A stretch of DNA of 64,000 nt from DATAQC01 sp046263055 (GTDB lineage: Bacteria; Actinomycetota; Acidimicrobiia; Acidimicrobiales; AC-14), in contig JBHELO010000021.1 in NCBI GenBank assembly GCA_046263055.1, positions 34,279 to 98,278 on the forward strand, written 5' to 3'. Below are positions 50,453 through 63,310 of the stretch, piece by piece; position 1 is the stretch's first letter; each line of letters starts with the position of its first letter. A program made the translations under genes and the position numbers. The notes under the pieces were generated by a model. That model was given only the letters and a program-made list of their open reading frames with translations. It searched no databases and was not told the origin of the DNA.

Positions 50453-52474
50453 GTGCCCCCGTTCAAAGTCGTGAGCGCGTTCCAAGCCGCGGGGGACCAG
50501 CCCCGGGCCGTCGAGGCGCTGGCCCGCGGGGTGGAGCGGGGGGACCGGTTCCAGACCCTCCTGGGCATCACCGGGAGCGGCAAGAGCGCCACCATCGCCT
50601 GGACCATCGAGCAGGTCCAGCGCCCGACCCTGGTGATCGCCCCCAACAAGTCCCTGGCCGCCCAGCTGGCCAACGAGTTCCGGGAGTTCTTTCCCGAGAA
50701 CCGGGTCGAGTACTTCGTGTCCTACTACGACTACTACCAGCCCGAGGCTTACATCCCGTCGTCCGACACGTACATCGAGAAGGACGCCACCATCAACGAC
50801 GAGATAGACCGCCTGCGCCACTCGGCCACGTCCGCCCTGCTGGCCCGGCGCGACGTCATCGTGGTGGCGTCGGTCTCGTGCATCTACGGGCTGGGGTCGC
50901 CCGAGGAGTACCGCAAACAGGTCCTCTACCTCCGCCCCGGCCAGGAGACCGACCAGCGGGCCATCATCTCCCAGCTGGTGGACATGCAGTACGAGCGCAA
51001 CGACCTCAACTTCATCCGGGGCAAGTTCCGGGTGCGGGGGGACACCATCGAGGTCTTTCCGGCCTACGAGGAGATGGGCGTCCGCATCGAGCTGTTCGGC
51101 GACGAGGTGGAGCGCATAAGCCGGGTGGACCCCCTCACCGGCGAGCTGCTGGCGGTGGTCGAGGAGCTGGAGGTCTTCCCGGCTACCCACTACGTGGCCG
51201 GTGAGGAGAACATGAAGCGGGCCATCCTCAGCATCGAGGACGAGCTCCGCGAGCGGCTCTCGTGGTTCGAGAAGGAGGGCAAGCTCCTCGAGGCCCAGCG
51301 CCTCCGCATGCGCACCCAGTACGACCTGGAGATGATGCAGGAGGTGGGGTTCTGCTCGGGCATCGAGAACTACTCCCGCCACATCGACGGCCGGGCTCCG
51401 GGGCAGCCGCCGCACTCGCTGCTCAGCTTCTTCCCGAAGGACTATCTGACGGTCATCGACGAGTCCCACGTCACCGTGCCCCAGCTCCACGGTCAGTACG
51501 AGGGGGACCGGTCCCGCAAGGAGACGCTGATCGACCACGGCTTCCGCCTGCCGTCGGCGGCCGACAACCGCCCCCTGCGGTTCGACGAGTGGTACGAGCG
51601 GGTCGGTCAGTGCGTGTTCCTCTCAGCCACCCCCTCCGACTACGAGGTGTCCCAGTCGAGCCAGGTGGTGGAGCAGATCGTGCGCCCGACCGGGCTCATC
51701 GACCCGGAGGTCATCGTCAAGCCCACCAAGGGCCAGATCGACGACCTCATGGCCCAGATCACCGAGCGGGTGGCCCGCGAGGACCGGGTGCTGGTCACCA
51801 CCCTCACGAAGAAGATGGCCGAGGACCTCACCGACTACCTCCTGGAGCTCGGCGTTCGCGTCCGCTACCTCCACAGTGAGGTGGACACCATCCAGCGCAT
51901 CGAGATCCTGCGCGACCTCCGCCTGGGGGAGTTCGACGTACTGGTCGGCATCAACCTGCTGCGGGAGGGCCTCGACCTCCCCGAGGTGTCGCTGGTGGCC
52001 ATCCTCGACGCCGACAAGGAGGGCTTCCTCCGCTCGGAGACGTCGCTCATCCAGACCATCGGGCGGGCGGCCCGCAACGTGGACGGGCAAGTGATCATGT
52101 ACGCCGACAAGGTCACCGACTCCATGCAACGGGCCATCTCCGAGACCAGCCGGCGCCGTGGAGTGCAGCAGGCCTATAACGCCGAGCACGGCATCGACCC
52201 CCAGACCATCCGCAAGGCGGTCACCGACATCCTCGCCACCTTGCGGCCCGAGGGCGACGGCAAGGCGCCCTCGCCCGGGCGTGACCGGCGGTCCCGCCGG
52301 CGGGACAAGGTCCGCAGCGACTTCGCCGAGCTGCCCCACGACGAGCTCGAGCGCCTCATCCGCACGCTGGAGGAGGAGATGCACGAGGCCGCCACCGACC
52401 TGCGCTTCGAGTACGCGGCCCGCCTGCGCGACGAGATCTCCGACCTGAAGCGGGAGCTGCGCCAGGTCGGCTGA
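50453..52474 (+). CDS. uvrB: Excinuclease ABC subunit B
   Basis: A 673-residue DNA-damage-verifying helicase from GTG 50453, a start that fits the family (PPFKVVSAFQAAGDQPRAV); GTG 50423 would add ten residues. It has Walker A GITGSGKSATI, the beta-hairpin YFVSYYDYYQPEAYIP, DESHV (motif II), SATPSDYE, the helicase C-terminal motifs VLVTTLTKKMAEDL, GINLLREGLDLPEVSLVAILDADKEG and QTIGRAARN, and a C-terminal UVR coiled coil (LIRTLEEEMHEAATDLRFEYAARLRDEI). It acts with UvrA, encoded 5 kb downstream, in nucleotide excision repair. Confidence 0.97.
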   Translation: MPPFKVVSAFQAAGDQPRAVEALARGVERGDRFQTLLGITGSGKSATIAWTIEQVQRPTLVIAPNKSLAAQLANEFREFFPENRVEYFVSYYDYYQPEAYIPSSDTYIEKDATINDEIDRLRHSATSALLARRDVIVVASVSCIYGLGSPEEYRKQVLYLRPGQETDQRAIISQLVDMQYERNDLNFIRGKFRVRGDTIEVFPAYEEMGVRIELFGDEVERISRVDPLTGELLAVVEELEVFPATHYVAGEENMKRAILSIEDELRERLSWFEKEGKLLEAQRLRMRTQYDLEMMQEVGFCSGIENYSRHIDGRAPGQPPHSLLSFFPKDYLTVIDESHVTVPQLHGQYEGDRSRKETLIDHGFRLPSAADNRPLRFDEWYERVGQCVFLSATPSDYEVSQSSQVVEQIVRPTGLIDPEVIVKPTKGQIDDLMAQITERVAREDRVLVTTLTKKMAEDLTDYLLELGVRVRYLHSEVDTIQRIEILRDLRLGEFDVLVGINLLREGLDLPEVSLVAILDADKEGFLRSETSLIQTIGRAARNVDGQVIMYADKVTDSMQRAISETSRRRGVQQAYNAEHGIDPQTIRKAVTDILATLRPEGDGKAPSPGRDRRSRRRDKVRSDFAELPHDELERLIRTLEEEMHEAATDLRFEYAARLRDEISDLKRELRQVG

Positions 52475-52567
52475 GTGCCGCGGGACGGCCCCGTCTCCGC
52501 CGACCGACGCAGCCGGCGGCCGCCGGTTCCGCTCAGGGTGGGGCGCCAACGTGCCGATCCACACGGT

Positions 52568-54025
52568 GTGAGCACCTCACCGGTCCCACCGGGCGCGGGC
52601 CGGCGCCTGGCGCCGCCCGGGCGCGGGCTGGCGACCGCCACCGAGGGTGTGCCGACTGCGCCCGGACCGGCTGGGCGGCGGCCGGTCGCCGCCGGCGGCC
52701 GGCGCCCTGGGCCGGCGGTGGTCGGAGCCGTCGCCGGCGTGGCGACGGCCGCCGCCTACCTGGTCGGCACCGGGCGGTCCCTCGATTTCGACGGCGCCGA
52801 GACGGTCGGCCGGTTCGTCCGCGAGGGCCCGCCGTGGGCGGTGTTCAGCCGTCAGGCGGTCTTCAACAACCACCCGTTCTTCTCGTTCCTCGAGCAGTTG
52901 GTGAGGGTGGCGACGGGCCGCACCGACGCCGCCGCCATGCGGGCCCTCCCGATCGCCTTCGGGGCGCTGACGGTAGGCCTGCTGGCCTGGTACGCAGCCC
53001 GCCGCCACGGCCCGCTGGCCGGGCTGGTGGGCGCGGGGGTGGTGGCCTGCAATCCCACGTTCGCCGCCCTGGCCCGAGCCCCGCGCGGCTACAGCCTGCT
53101 GGCCCTGTGCGCCCTCGGGTCCACGATCCTCGTCGTCGAGGACCACGACGGGCGGTCCGGCTGGTGGGACCTGGCCTACGTGGTCGTGGCCGGCGCCGGG
53201 CTGGCGACCCATCTCTACATGGTCCCCGTGCTGGCCGGCCACGTGGGCGTTGCCGTCGCCCGCCGCCGGCTCGGGCCCCGCGGGCGGGGCCGGCTGCTTG
53301 GCGTTGCGCTTCTGGGCAGCCTGGCCTACGCGGGCATGGCCCGCGCCATGGTGGACGCCGGTGCCGCTCACGCCCGGGTGTTCCAGCCCGGCTTCCCGTG
53401 GCGGGTCTGGGTCATGGCGGCCGGTGGCGGCTGGGCCGCCGTGGCCCTGTCGCCGGTGGTGGTGACCGGCGGCGCAGTGGTGGTCCGGAGCAGGGCGGCC
53501 CGAGGAGCGGCGGTGGCGGCCGGGGCGGTGCTGGTGGCCCTGTGGGCGGGCGTGCAGTCGGCGGCCCTGAGCGAGCGGTTCCTCGTCTGGCTCGTACCCG
53601 CCGCCGGGTACCTGGCGGCCGCGGCCGTCGGCCGGGCTCCCCGCCGGGGGCTGCTGGCGGGCGCCGGGGTGGTCCTGGCCGCCGCCGCCCTGGCCCCCGG
53701 CTTCACGACCGAGCCCACCGGCTACCGCCAGGCGGCGGCCCTCGTCCAGCGGGTCGACGCCTCGGGACGGCGGGCGTGCGTCGTCGGCGTCGGCGTGTCG
53801 CCGATGCTGGCCTACCTGGACACGCCCCGCCAGTTCGCGGTGGTCACCGAGGCGGACCAGCTGGCGGCCTGCGACACGGTGGTGGTGGCAACGTGGTGGC
53901 CGTCGTCCTCCGCCTGGTTCGCGGCCGACGCCCGGGTGATCCGGGTCGCAGAGGCGACATTCCCGGTGCGCCGGGTGCTGCCCGCCGCCGACCCCGCCCT
54001 GGTGCTGTCCCGACCGCCCGGCTGA
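52568..54025 (+). CDS. Polytopic membrane protein, glycosyltransferase-C-like (unknown function)
   Basis: A 485-residue protein from GTG 52568 (GTG 52475 is possible), with about ten membrane helices after a Pro/Arg-rich start. The first loop contains SLDFDGAETVGRFVREGP and FNNHPFFSFLEQLV, matching the early Asp and the H-P-P-like motif of PMT/ArnT-type membrane glycosyltransferases, which use polyprenyl-phosphate sugars. ALARAPRGYSLLALCA is also typical of that group. The end is a small soluble domain. Acceptor and sugar unknown. Confidence 0.72.
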   Translation: MSTSPVPPGAGRRLAPPGRGLATATEGVPTAPGPAGRRPVAAGGRRPGPAVVGAVAGVATAAAYLVGTGRSLDFDGAETVGRFVREGPPWAVFSRQAVFNNHPFFSFLEQLVRVATGRTDAAAMRALPIAFGALTVGLLAWYAARRHGPLAGLVGAGVVACNPTFAALARAPRGYSLLALCALGSTILVVEDHDGRSGWWDLAYVVVAGAGLATHLYMVPVLAGHVGVAVARRRLGPRGRGRLLGVALLGSLAYAGMARAMVDAGAAHARVFQPGFPWRVWVMAAGGGWAAVALSPVVVTGGAVVVRSRAARGAAVAAGAVLVALWAGVQSAALSERFLVWLVPAAGYLAAAAVGRAPRRGLLAGAGVVLAAAALAPGFTTEPTGYRQAAALVQRVDASGRRACVVGVGVSPMLAYLDTPRQFAVVTEADQLAACDTVVVATWWPSSSAWFAADARVIRVAEATFPVRRVLPAADPALVLSRPPG

Positions 54026-54057
54026 GCCCGCGCTCAGGCCTCCCGGGCGACGTGCCG

Positions 54058-55875
54058 ATGAAGTCCCAAGGTTCTCGCCGCACGCCCGCACCGGGGGGTT
54101 TCCAGATCGTGCGCCAACTCACCGCTCCTCTCCCACCGGCGCCCCCCACCGGGCGCCCTCTCGCGTCCTCACCCAGGGCGGGGATGACGGCCCGGGTGGC
54201 CGCCGCCCCCCTCTGGGCCCACGCGCTGGCGCTGGCCGTCGTCTTGCTGGCGCTGGTGCCGGTGATCGGCACCCGGGCCTCGTGGTCGGCCGACGAGGGC
54301 GCCGCCATCGTCCAGGCCCGCCACCTGGCGGCCGGGAAGGGCTGGGCCGTCGCCCATCCCTTCCCCGAGGTGGACCCCGGCGCCGCCGCCTATCCCCTCG
54401 AGCTCTCCACCCGGGGTCCGGCCGGCACCGCCCCGTTCGTCAAGCACCCGCTCTACGCCCTGCTCCTGGCGGGCGCCGACCGGGTGGGCGGGGTGGCCGC
54501 CATGGTGGCCCTCTCGCTGGCCGGGACGGTGGTGGCCGCCGCCCTCGCCGCCGCCCTCGCCGCCCGGCTGCGCCCCGGCCTGTCCCGCCCCACGCTGTGG
54601 GCGGTGGGGCTGGCCACGCCCCTGCTCTTCGACGGCTACCTGGTCATCGCCCACACGCTGGGCGCCGCCTGCTCGGCCGCCGCCGTCCTCCTCGCCCTGG
54701 GCGCGGTTGAGGGGCGCCGCCACCGGTGGGCGTGGGCCGCAGGGGCGGGCGCGGCCGTCGCCGCCGCCGTCCTGGTCCGGACCGAGGCGGTGTTCCTGGG
54801 CGTCGGGCTGGGGGTGGCGGTGGCGGCCGTCGCCTGCTGGCGGCGCAGCCGGCCCCTCGCCGCCCTCGCCGCCGCCGTCGTCGCCAGCGCGGCAGCGGCC
54901 CACGTGGGCGAGGGGGCGTGGATCGCCCACATCCTCGGCGGCCGGGCGGTGGGCCTGGGCGGCGATCCCGACGCCGGCGTCGGCCTGGTGGCCGGGCGCC
55001 TCCAGGGCTTCGGGCTCACCTGGCTCCGGCCGGGCTATGGGCAGTTCCCCACTGCCGAGGTCGCGCTGATCATCATGCTGGGAGCGGTCGTGATCCTGGG
55101 CATCACCGTCCGGCGCCATCCGAAGGACGGCCGGGCGCTGACCTTCCTCGGCAGCGTGGCGGCGGTGGCCGCCACCGCCGCCCTCGCCCTGGCCCCCACC
55201 AACCTGGTCCCGGGCCTGTTGGTGGCCTGCCCGGTGATAGCGGCCGGGCTGGTCTCGCTGCGGCGGAGCACGCTCGACACCGTGGGGGCCCGGCTTGCCC
55301 TCGGCACCTTCTCGATGTTCGCCCTGGCCGTGCTCGCCACCCAGTACGCCCGGGGCGGGTCCGGCGAGTGGGGCGGTCGCTACTTCGCCATCGGGCTGCC
55401 GGTGCTGGTACCCGTCGCCCTGGTGGCGCTCACCGACGCCGGCCGTGCCCTGGCGCCTCGCACCCGCCGGGGCGTGGCGGGCGCCCTGGCCGCGTGCTCG
55501 GTGGCCCTCGCCGTCATGGGCGTGGCCGGCCTCCGGGACACCCACCGGCTCACCGCCCGCCTCATGGCCTCGGCCGACCGCGCCGGGCGGGCGGTCGGCC
55601 CGTCCGGGCGGCCGGTCATGATCGCCACCAATGGCGCCGTCCCCCGCCTGGCGTGGTCCACCTTCGACCGGCAGCGCTGGCTCCTGGCCGACCCCGCCGA
55701 CCTCCGGCCACTGGCCGGGCGACTGCAGGCCGCCGGCGTCGGCCAGGCCGTGTTGGTCACCGACCATCTCGCCCGGGACCTGGGCGACCTGGGACCGGGC
55801 GCCACCCTCCGGTCCCGCGACGGCCGGCCCGACGGCCTGGGCTGGCAGGTGGCCGTCGTCGGCCTGACCCCATGA
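54058..55875 (+). CDS. Polytopic membrane protein of unknown function
   Basis: A 605-residue protein from ATG 54058; ATG 54184 would drop 42 polar residues and may be the true start. It has about 12 membrane helices. The first loop has SWSADEGAAIVQARHLAAGKGW and the next TAPFVKHPLYALLLAGADRV, again like the early acidic loop and K/H-P-P-L segment of lipid-sugar-dependent membrane glycosyltransferases. The C-terminus (TRRGVAGA then PVMIATNGAVPRLAW...LLADPADL) is soluble. It overlaps the next gene by ATGA. Confidence 0.7.
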   Translation: MKSQGSRRTPAPGGFQIVRQLTAPLPPAPPTGRPLASSPRAGMTARVAAAPLWAHALALAVVLLALVPVIGTRASWSADEGAAIVQARHLAAGKGWAVAHPFPEVDPGAAAYPLELSTRGPAGTAPFVKHPLYALLLAGADRVGGVAAMVALSLAGTVVAAALAAALAARLRPGLSRPTLWAVGLATPLLFDGYLVIAHTLGAACSAAAVLLALGAVEGRRHRWAWAAGAGAAVAAAVLVRTEAVFLGVGLGVAVAAVACWRRSRPLAALAAAVVASAAAAHVGEGAWIAHILGGRAVGLGGDPDAGVGLVAGRLQGFGLTWLRPGYGQFPTAEVALIIMLGAVVILGITVRRHPKDGRALTFLGSVAAVAATAALALAPTNLVPGLLVACPVIAAGLVSLRRSTLDTVGARLALGTFSMFALAVLATQYARGGSGEWGGRYFAIGLPVLVPVALVALTDAGRALAPRTRRGVAGALAACSVALAVMGVAGLRDTHRLTARLMASADRAGRAVGPSGRPVMIATNGAVPRLAWSTFDRQRWLLADPADLRPLAGRLQAAGVGQAVLVTDHLARDLGDLGPGATLRSRDGRPDGLGWQVAVVGLTP

Positions 55876-56993
55876 CCTCCGGGGACGCCCGGGCCGACGG
55901 CCGTCGCCCCCTCCGGCCGGCGGTGGAGGTGGTGGCCGCCGGCCTGCTCACCGCCGCCCTGGCCTTTGGCGGCCTCCTCTACCGGGCCCAGACGGTCGGG
56001 ACCGACCCGGCCCGCCAGGGGACCCCCTACGCGCCCGCGTTCCGGGGACAGACCGTTGGCCCCGGCGCCCTCATGAACGCCCACGACGGCCAGGCCTTCG
56101 GTTCGCTCGCCCTCGACCCGCTACTTTCCCACCCGTCGGCCTGGACCGGAGGCAGGGCCGAGCTGGCCTACCGCGCCGCCCGGCCACTCCTCGGGTGGCT
56201 GGTGATGCTGACCTCGTTCCGCTCGGCCCACGCCGTCGGCTTCGGCCTCCTGGGCTGGTCGGCGGTCGGCATCGGGTTGACGGCGGCCGGGGCCCGCATG
56301 CTGTGCCGACGGTTCGGCCGCCAAGGCGACTGGGTGCCACTCCTGCTGCTCCTGCCCGGCGTGGCCGGCCAGCTCCTGTTCGGCGGCCTGCCGGACGCCC
56401 TGGCCACCGGCCTCGCCCTCGTCGGCATGGCGTGGTGGCTCGACGGCCGGGACCGCCGGGCCGTCGCCGCCCTGTGCCTCGCCGCCCTCGGCCGCGAGAC
56501 CACCCTGCTGGTGCCGCTCGCCCTGCTCCTGGCGACCCTTGGCCGGGGGCTCCCGAGCCGGGGGGCCGCCCGGCACCGGGCCCTCCGCCTGACGGTGCCC
56601 TTCGCCGCCTACGCCGGGTGGGTGGCCGTGGTGTGGGCCCGGCTGGGGGCGTTGCCGACCGCTGCCGGCGAGGGGCGGCTGGCCCTGCCCCCCTCCAACC
56701 TGATGGCCGCGGTGCCCCGGTGGAGCTGGGTGGAGGTCGTCACCGCCGCCAGCGTGGTGGTCCTGGCCGCGGTGGCCTGGCGGCGGGCGCCCGGGCCGGA
56801 CGTGCGGTGGTTGGTGGCGCTGTCCGGCCTCCTCGCGCTCCTCCTCGGTCCCACCGTGCTTCGGGAATGGGACCTCGCCAGGCCCCTCCTGCCGGTCACA
56901 GTCGTCGGGGCCTGCCTGCTGGCCGGGCGCGCCCCCGGGGACCCGCCGGCCGCCGGCGAGCGCCGCCCCCTGGTGGCCGCCGGGGCGGGCTGA
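55872..56993 (+). CDS. Polytopic membrane protein of unknown function
   Basis: A 373-residue protein whose ATG overlaps the stop of the previous gene, so the two are coupled. Seven to nine membrane helices are predicted. The first outer loop reads RQGTPYAPAFRGQTVGPGALMNAHDGQAFGSLALDPLL, and later LCLAALGRETTLLVPLALLL includes a conserved-looking Arg-Glu in the membrane. Similar proteins stand next to glycosyltransferase-like membrane genes; no function can be given. About 225 bp without a gene follow before uvrA. Confidence 0.7.
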   Translation: MTSGDARADGRRPLRPAVEVVAAGLLTAALAFGGLLYRAQTVGTDPARQGTPYAPAFRGQTVGPGALMNAHDGQAFGSLALDPLLSHPSAWTGGRAELAYRAARPLLGWLVMLTSFRSAHAVGFGLLGWSAVGIGLTAAGARMLCRRFGRQGDWVPLLLLLPGVAGQLLFGGLPDALATGLALVGMAWWLDGRDRRAVAALCLAALGRETTLLVPLALLLATLGRGLPSRGAARHRALRLTVPFAAYAGWVAVVWARLGALPTAAGEGRLALPPSNLMAAVPRWSWVEVVTAASVVVLAAVAWRRAPGPDVRWLVALSGLLALLLGPTVLREWDLARPLLPVTVVGACLLAGRAPGDPPAAGERRPLVAAGAG

Positions 56994-57219
56994 ACGAGAG
57001 CCGGGCCGCCCCCACCTCGCCCCCCAGGCCTTGGCCGCCACCCCCGGCGCCCTCCCGACGGTCGACGAGCCCAGGACGCCCTCCAATCGAAAACATCGAG
57101 TGGACGCCGAAGCCGATGGCGGGAGTGCCGCCGGAGGGTGCAGCCGCCCCGGGTCCTCGGGCCCCGGGGAAGCATCCGCCCGGCGGCGCAGCCGGGCGGG
57201 CGCCGGTAACCTCGGCGGG

Positions 57220-60162
<2,943 letters not shown>

Positions 60163-60220
60163 CCTCCCATCACGGGCATCGGCGGCGGGTCCGCCAACCT
60201 GCAGGCCGCCGCCCGGGTGT

Positions 60221-61120
60221 TCAGATCTTCCCGAAGGAGCCGACGGCGGGGGCGAGCACGATGGCCATGATCGGCGGGAAGATGAAGACGACGAGCGGGA
60301 ACATGATCTTCACCGGCAACTTGGCCGCCTTCTCCCGGGCCCACGCCCGTCGCCGGGACCGGACCTCGGCGGCCTGCGTGCGCAACACCCGCCCCACGGG
60401 GATGCCGAGTGCGTCGGCCTGCAGGAGGGCCAGCACCAGCGTGCGCACTGCATCGACGTCGACCCGCTCGCGCAACTGCCGAAGGGCGTCCTGGCGGGGC
60501 AGGCCCAGCTCCATGTCCGACAACGCCACCGACAGCTCGTCGGTGACGGGCGACGTGAAGTTGCTGCAGATGAGGCTCAGGGCCGCTTCGAAGCCGCTCC
60601 CAGCCTCGACGGCGATGGCCAACATGTCGACGATGTCGGGGAGGTCCTTGATCATGGCGTCCGACCGGCTCGCCGCCATGCGCTTGATGCGGACCGACGG
60701 CAACATGAAGCCGACGACGGGAACGAGCACCAGGGCGAGAACATGGGCCGATGGCGACGGCGTTGGTACCAGGGGTGCCAGTGCGGCCCCCGCCGCCGCC
60801 AGCCCCAGCGTGGCCATCAGGTGCTCCCCGACCTTGTGCCTGCCGGTCACGCCCGCCTGCGCGAGCTGACGCTCGACGTTGCCGACGTAGGCACGGGGCA
60901 GCACCCGCTGCAGCCGTGACGAGACGCGGGCGTACGTGGCGCGCGCCAACCGGGGCACCAGAGGCTGGTCGAGCGGCGTTCGCTCCTGCTCGTACCCGAG
61001 GCCGGCCAGGAACTCATCGAGGTCGGGAGCCGTCCGGCGCGCCCCGACGACGGTGGCCAGCATCAGGACCAGGCCACCGAGGGAGAGGGCCAGGAGGGCG
61101 AGCATGCCCGGGTTCGTCAC
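60221..61120 (-). CDS. TadC-like platform protein, second cluster
   Basis: A 299-residue F-domain protein from GTG 61120, which overlaps the stop of the tadB-like gene (GTGA). Core motifs match the first-cluster TadC: KDLPDIVDMLAIAVEAGSGF, DMELGLPRQDALRQL, ADALGIPVGRVLRTQA, REKAAKLPVKIMFPLVVFIFP. It is the last gene of the second tad operon and converges with uvrA. Confidence 0.92.
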   Translation of the reverse strand: MTNPGMLALLALSLGGLVLMLATVVGARRTAPDLDEFLAGLGYEQERTPLDQPLVPRLARATYARVSSRLQRVLPRAYVGNVERQLAQAGVTGRHKVGEHLMATLGLAAAGAALAPLVPTPSPSAHVLALVLVPVVGFMLPSVRIKRMAASRSDAMIKDLPDIVDMLAIAVEAGSGFEAALSLICSNFTSPVTDELSVALSDMELGLPRQDALRQLRERVDVDAVRTLVLALLQADALGIPVGRVLRTQAAEVRSRRRAWAREKAAKLPVKIMFPLVVFIFPPIMAIVLAPAVGSFGKI

Positions 61121-62061
61121 ACGTCGATCCTGACCATCCGGAAGATGACGAACAGGCCGATCAGAACCGAGCCGGCGCAACCCGCCAGCACCCCCAGGCC
61201 CCACCCGTGGTAGAGGGGGAGCAGATAGTCCGGGTTCACGAACCGCATGGTGACGAACAGGAACGGCACCAACCCGGCGAGCACGTACGCCGACATCCGC
61301 CCCTCGGCGGTGAGGACCCTCACCTCCCGCCGGACCTCCTCCCGGGCCCGGATGAACTCGGCCAGCGTGTGCAGGAGAGCAGCCAGCCGTCCCCCGACCG
61401 TCTGCTGGATCCTGATGGCCTGGACGACCATGTCCATGTCCCGGATCTCCAACCTCTTGGCCATCCGTTCCAAGGCGTTCACCACTGGGTCGCCCAGCCG
61501 GGTCTCGCTCACGACCCGGCCGAACTCCTCGGACAGCGGCGGTTGGGATTCCTCGCACATCATCTGGATGGCCCGGAGGAACGTGTGGCCGGCGCTCAGC
61601 GACGAGGCCGCCAGGCCCAGGGCGTCGGGCAGCTGGGCGGTGAAGGCCTTCCTCCGGCGGGCGACCCGACGTCGCACCACCTGGGTGGCGACCAGGACCG
61701 ACGCGCCCGCCCCTGCCACCGCCAGCAGCGGCACGTGGGTCAGGGCGATGAGGACGGCGGCCACTCCGAGGGCGGCGCCGCCCACCACGATGACGAACTC
61801 GCCGGGGCGCAGCGGGATCTTGGCCTGCTCGAGGATCAGTCCCAGGGACCGGGCGCTGTCCACGTGCTCGACCACGTGGCCGGCCAGGTCGACGGCGCGG
61901 CCGGCGAGCACGCTGACCGCTCTCTCGCGGTCCTCCGGCACCACCGCCGGCGCCATGCCCAGGAGCTCCTCCAAGGCGTCGTCCACGTGGCGGCGGTGGG
62001 CCAGGCCGGCGAGCACCATGAGCGTGAGCCCGCCGACGACGGCCAGGACGGCGAGGATCAC
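61117..62061 (-). CDS. TadB-like platform protein, second cluster
   Basis: A 314-residue F-domain protein from GTG 62061, two bases after the tadZ-like stop. FTAQLPDALGLAASSLSAGH, HTFLRAIQMMCEES, ETRLGDPVVNALERMAKRL and QAIRIQQTVGGRLAALL nearly repeat the first-cluster TadB. The N-terminal half is more diverged, with extra Ala/Val-rich helices. In the first cluster a tadA gene lies between tadZ and tadB; here the two are directly joined. Confidence 0.92.
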   Translation of the reverse strand: MILAVLAVVGGLTLMVLAGLAHRRHVDDALEELLGMAPAVVPEDRERAVSVLAGRAVDLAGHVVEHVDSARSLGLILEQAKIPLRPGEFVIVVGGAALGVAAVLIALTHVPLLAVAGAGASVLVATQVVRRRVARRRKAFTAQLPDALGLAASSLSAGHTFLRAIQMMCEESQPPLSEEFGRVVSETRLGDPVVNALERMAKRLEIRDMDMVVQAIRIQQTVGGRLAALLHTLAEFIRAREEVRREVRVLTAEGRMSAYVLAGLVPFLFVTMRFVNPDYLLPLYHGWGLGVLAGCAGSVLIGLFVIFRMVRIDV

Positions 62062-62063
62062 GG

Positions 62064-63299
62064 CTATGCCGACTTCTTGGGGCGCCAGCCGAGCCGGCGG
62101 CGACCGTTCGATCCCGGCTCCCGGCCGCCAGGAACAGGACGTACGGCGCCGGCCGGCAGGGAGGCGGCCAGGCCGGCGGTCAGGGCCCGGCTGACCTCGC
62201 TCCGGGGTGAGTAGGCGAGGACCGGCATGCCCATGTTCAGGGAGCGGTTCACCTCCCGCCCGTAGGGGATCACCATGGAGAACCCCTGGGCGAAGTAGCG
62301 CTCCACCCGGCCCACGTCGATGCCGACGTCGGGCTCCACCTTGTTGAGGAGCAGCTTGACCCGCTCGAACGGGACCTGCAGGCGTTTGAGGGTCGACAGC
62401 ATCACCCCGAGGTTGCGAACGCTGGGCAGGTCGAGGGTGGCCAGGGCGAAGACGGCGTCGGCGTGCTCGATGCCGACCAGCACGGACTCGTTCAGGGCCG
62501 CCGGGGTGTCGATGATCACGTAGTCGAACGACGACTGGGCGGCGTCGATGACCCGGGCCACGTCGATGCCGCTGATCCCGTCGGCGGCCCACGGCTCGCC
62601 GGGCGCGGCGAGGACGGAGAACCCCGACTCGTGCTGCTCCAGGTGCTCGTGCAGCCGCCGGGCGAGGTCGTCCCCGTCGGCATCGGCCGACAGCAGGTCG
62701 GAGATGGTGTGCCGGGGCTTGAGCCGCAGGGCGGTGGAGACCTCGCCGAACTGCAGGTCCAAGTCGAGCAGGCACGTCCGATGGCGCAGGTCGCTCTGGA
62801 GGTGATGGGCCAGGTTGGTGGCGAAGAAGGTCTTCCCACAGCCGCCCGTCGGCGAGACGACGGCGAGCACGGTCCCGTTCCTGCCCGCCGGGGACTGCCC
62901 GTCGGTGGAGGGATGGGCGGCCGGCGGCCCCGCCTCCAAGGACTGCTCGAGGGCGTCGCGCAGCGAGCCGTCGTCGACCGGAAGCTGCAGCAGGTCCGAC
63001 GCCCCCGCCCTGACGGTGTCCCGCAGGGTCCCGCGGCGCCGACCGTCGACGGCCAGGATGAGCGCCGCCCGGGGCGTGCGCGTCCGGACGCGACGCAGCT
63101 GCTGGAGCCCGGCGCTCGTGCAGGCCACGGGCCCGGCGACCAGGACGTCGAAGGGACCGCTGGCCAGGGCGGCGTCCACGGCGTCGAAATCACCGCACCG
63201 GAGCACCTCCGCCTCGGGCCACAGGGAGGACGAGACGCGTCCCACCTGGCGGCTGAGGTCGTCCGCCTCCTCCAGGACGGCGATGCGGGGGCCGGTCAC
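62064..63299 (-). CDS. TadZ/CpaE-like ATPase, second cluster
   Basis: A 411-residue protein from GTG 63299, with a degenerate receiver-like N-terminal domain (about 1-120) and a MinD-like ATPase (SPTGGCGKTFFATN, LDLDLQFGEVSTAL, IDTPAALNE, ATLDLPSVRNLGV). It keeps the same deviant Walker A as the first-cluster TadZ and shares long near-identical stretches with it in the ATPase half. The N-terminal part and tail (GRRRLGWRPKKSA) differ. Confidence 0.92.
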   Translation of the reverse strand: MTGPRIAVLEEADDLSRQVGRVSSSLWPEAEVLRCGDFDAVDAALASGPFDVLVAGPVACTSAGLQQLRRVRTRTPRAALILAVDGRRRGTLRDTVRAGASDLLQLPVDDGSLRDALEQSLEAGPPAAHPSTDGQSPAGRNGTVLAVVSPTGGCGKTFFATNLAHHLQSDLRHRTCLLDLDLQFGEVSTALRLKPRHTISDLLSADADGDDLARRLHEHLEQHESGFSVLAAPGEPWAADGISGIDVARVIDAAQSSFDYVIIDTPAALNESVLVGIEHADAVFALATLDLPSVRNLGVMLSTLKRLQVPFERVKLLLNKVEPDVGIDVGRVERYFAQGFSMVIPYGREVNRSLNMGMPVLAYSPRSEVSRALTAGLAASLPAGAVRPVPGGREPGSNGRRRLGWRPKKSA

Positions 63300-63310
63300 G
63301 TCGCCCTCCC

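Noticed and set aside
57085..57120. Possible SOS box upstream of uvrA (tcgaaaacatcgagt)
   Set aside because: Only the first half resembles CGAAC-N4-GTTCG; the second half does not match.
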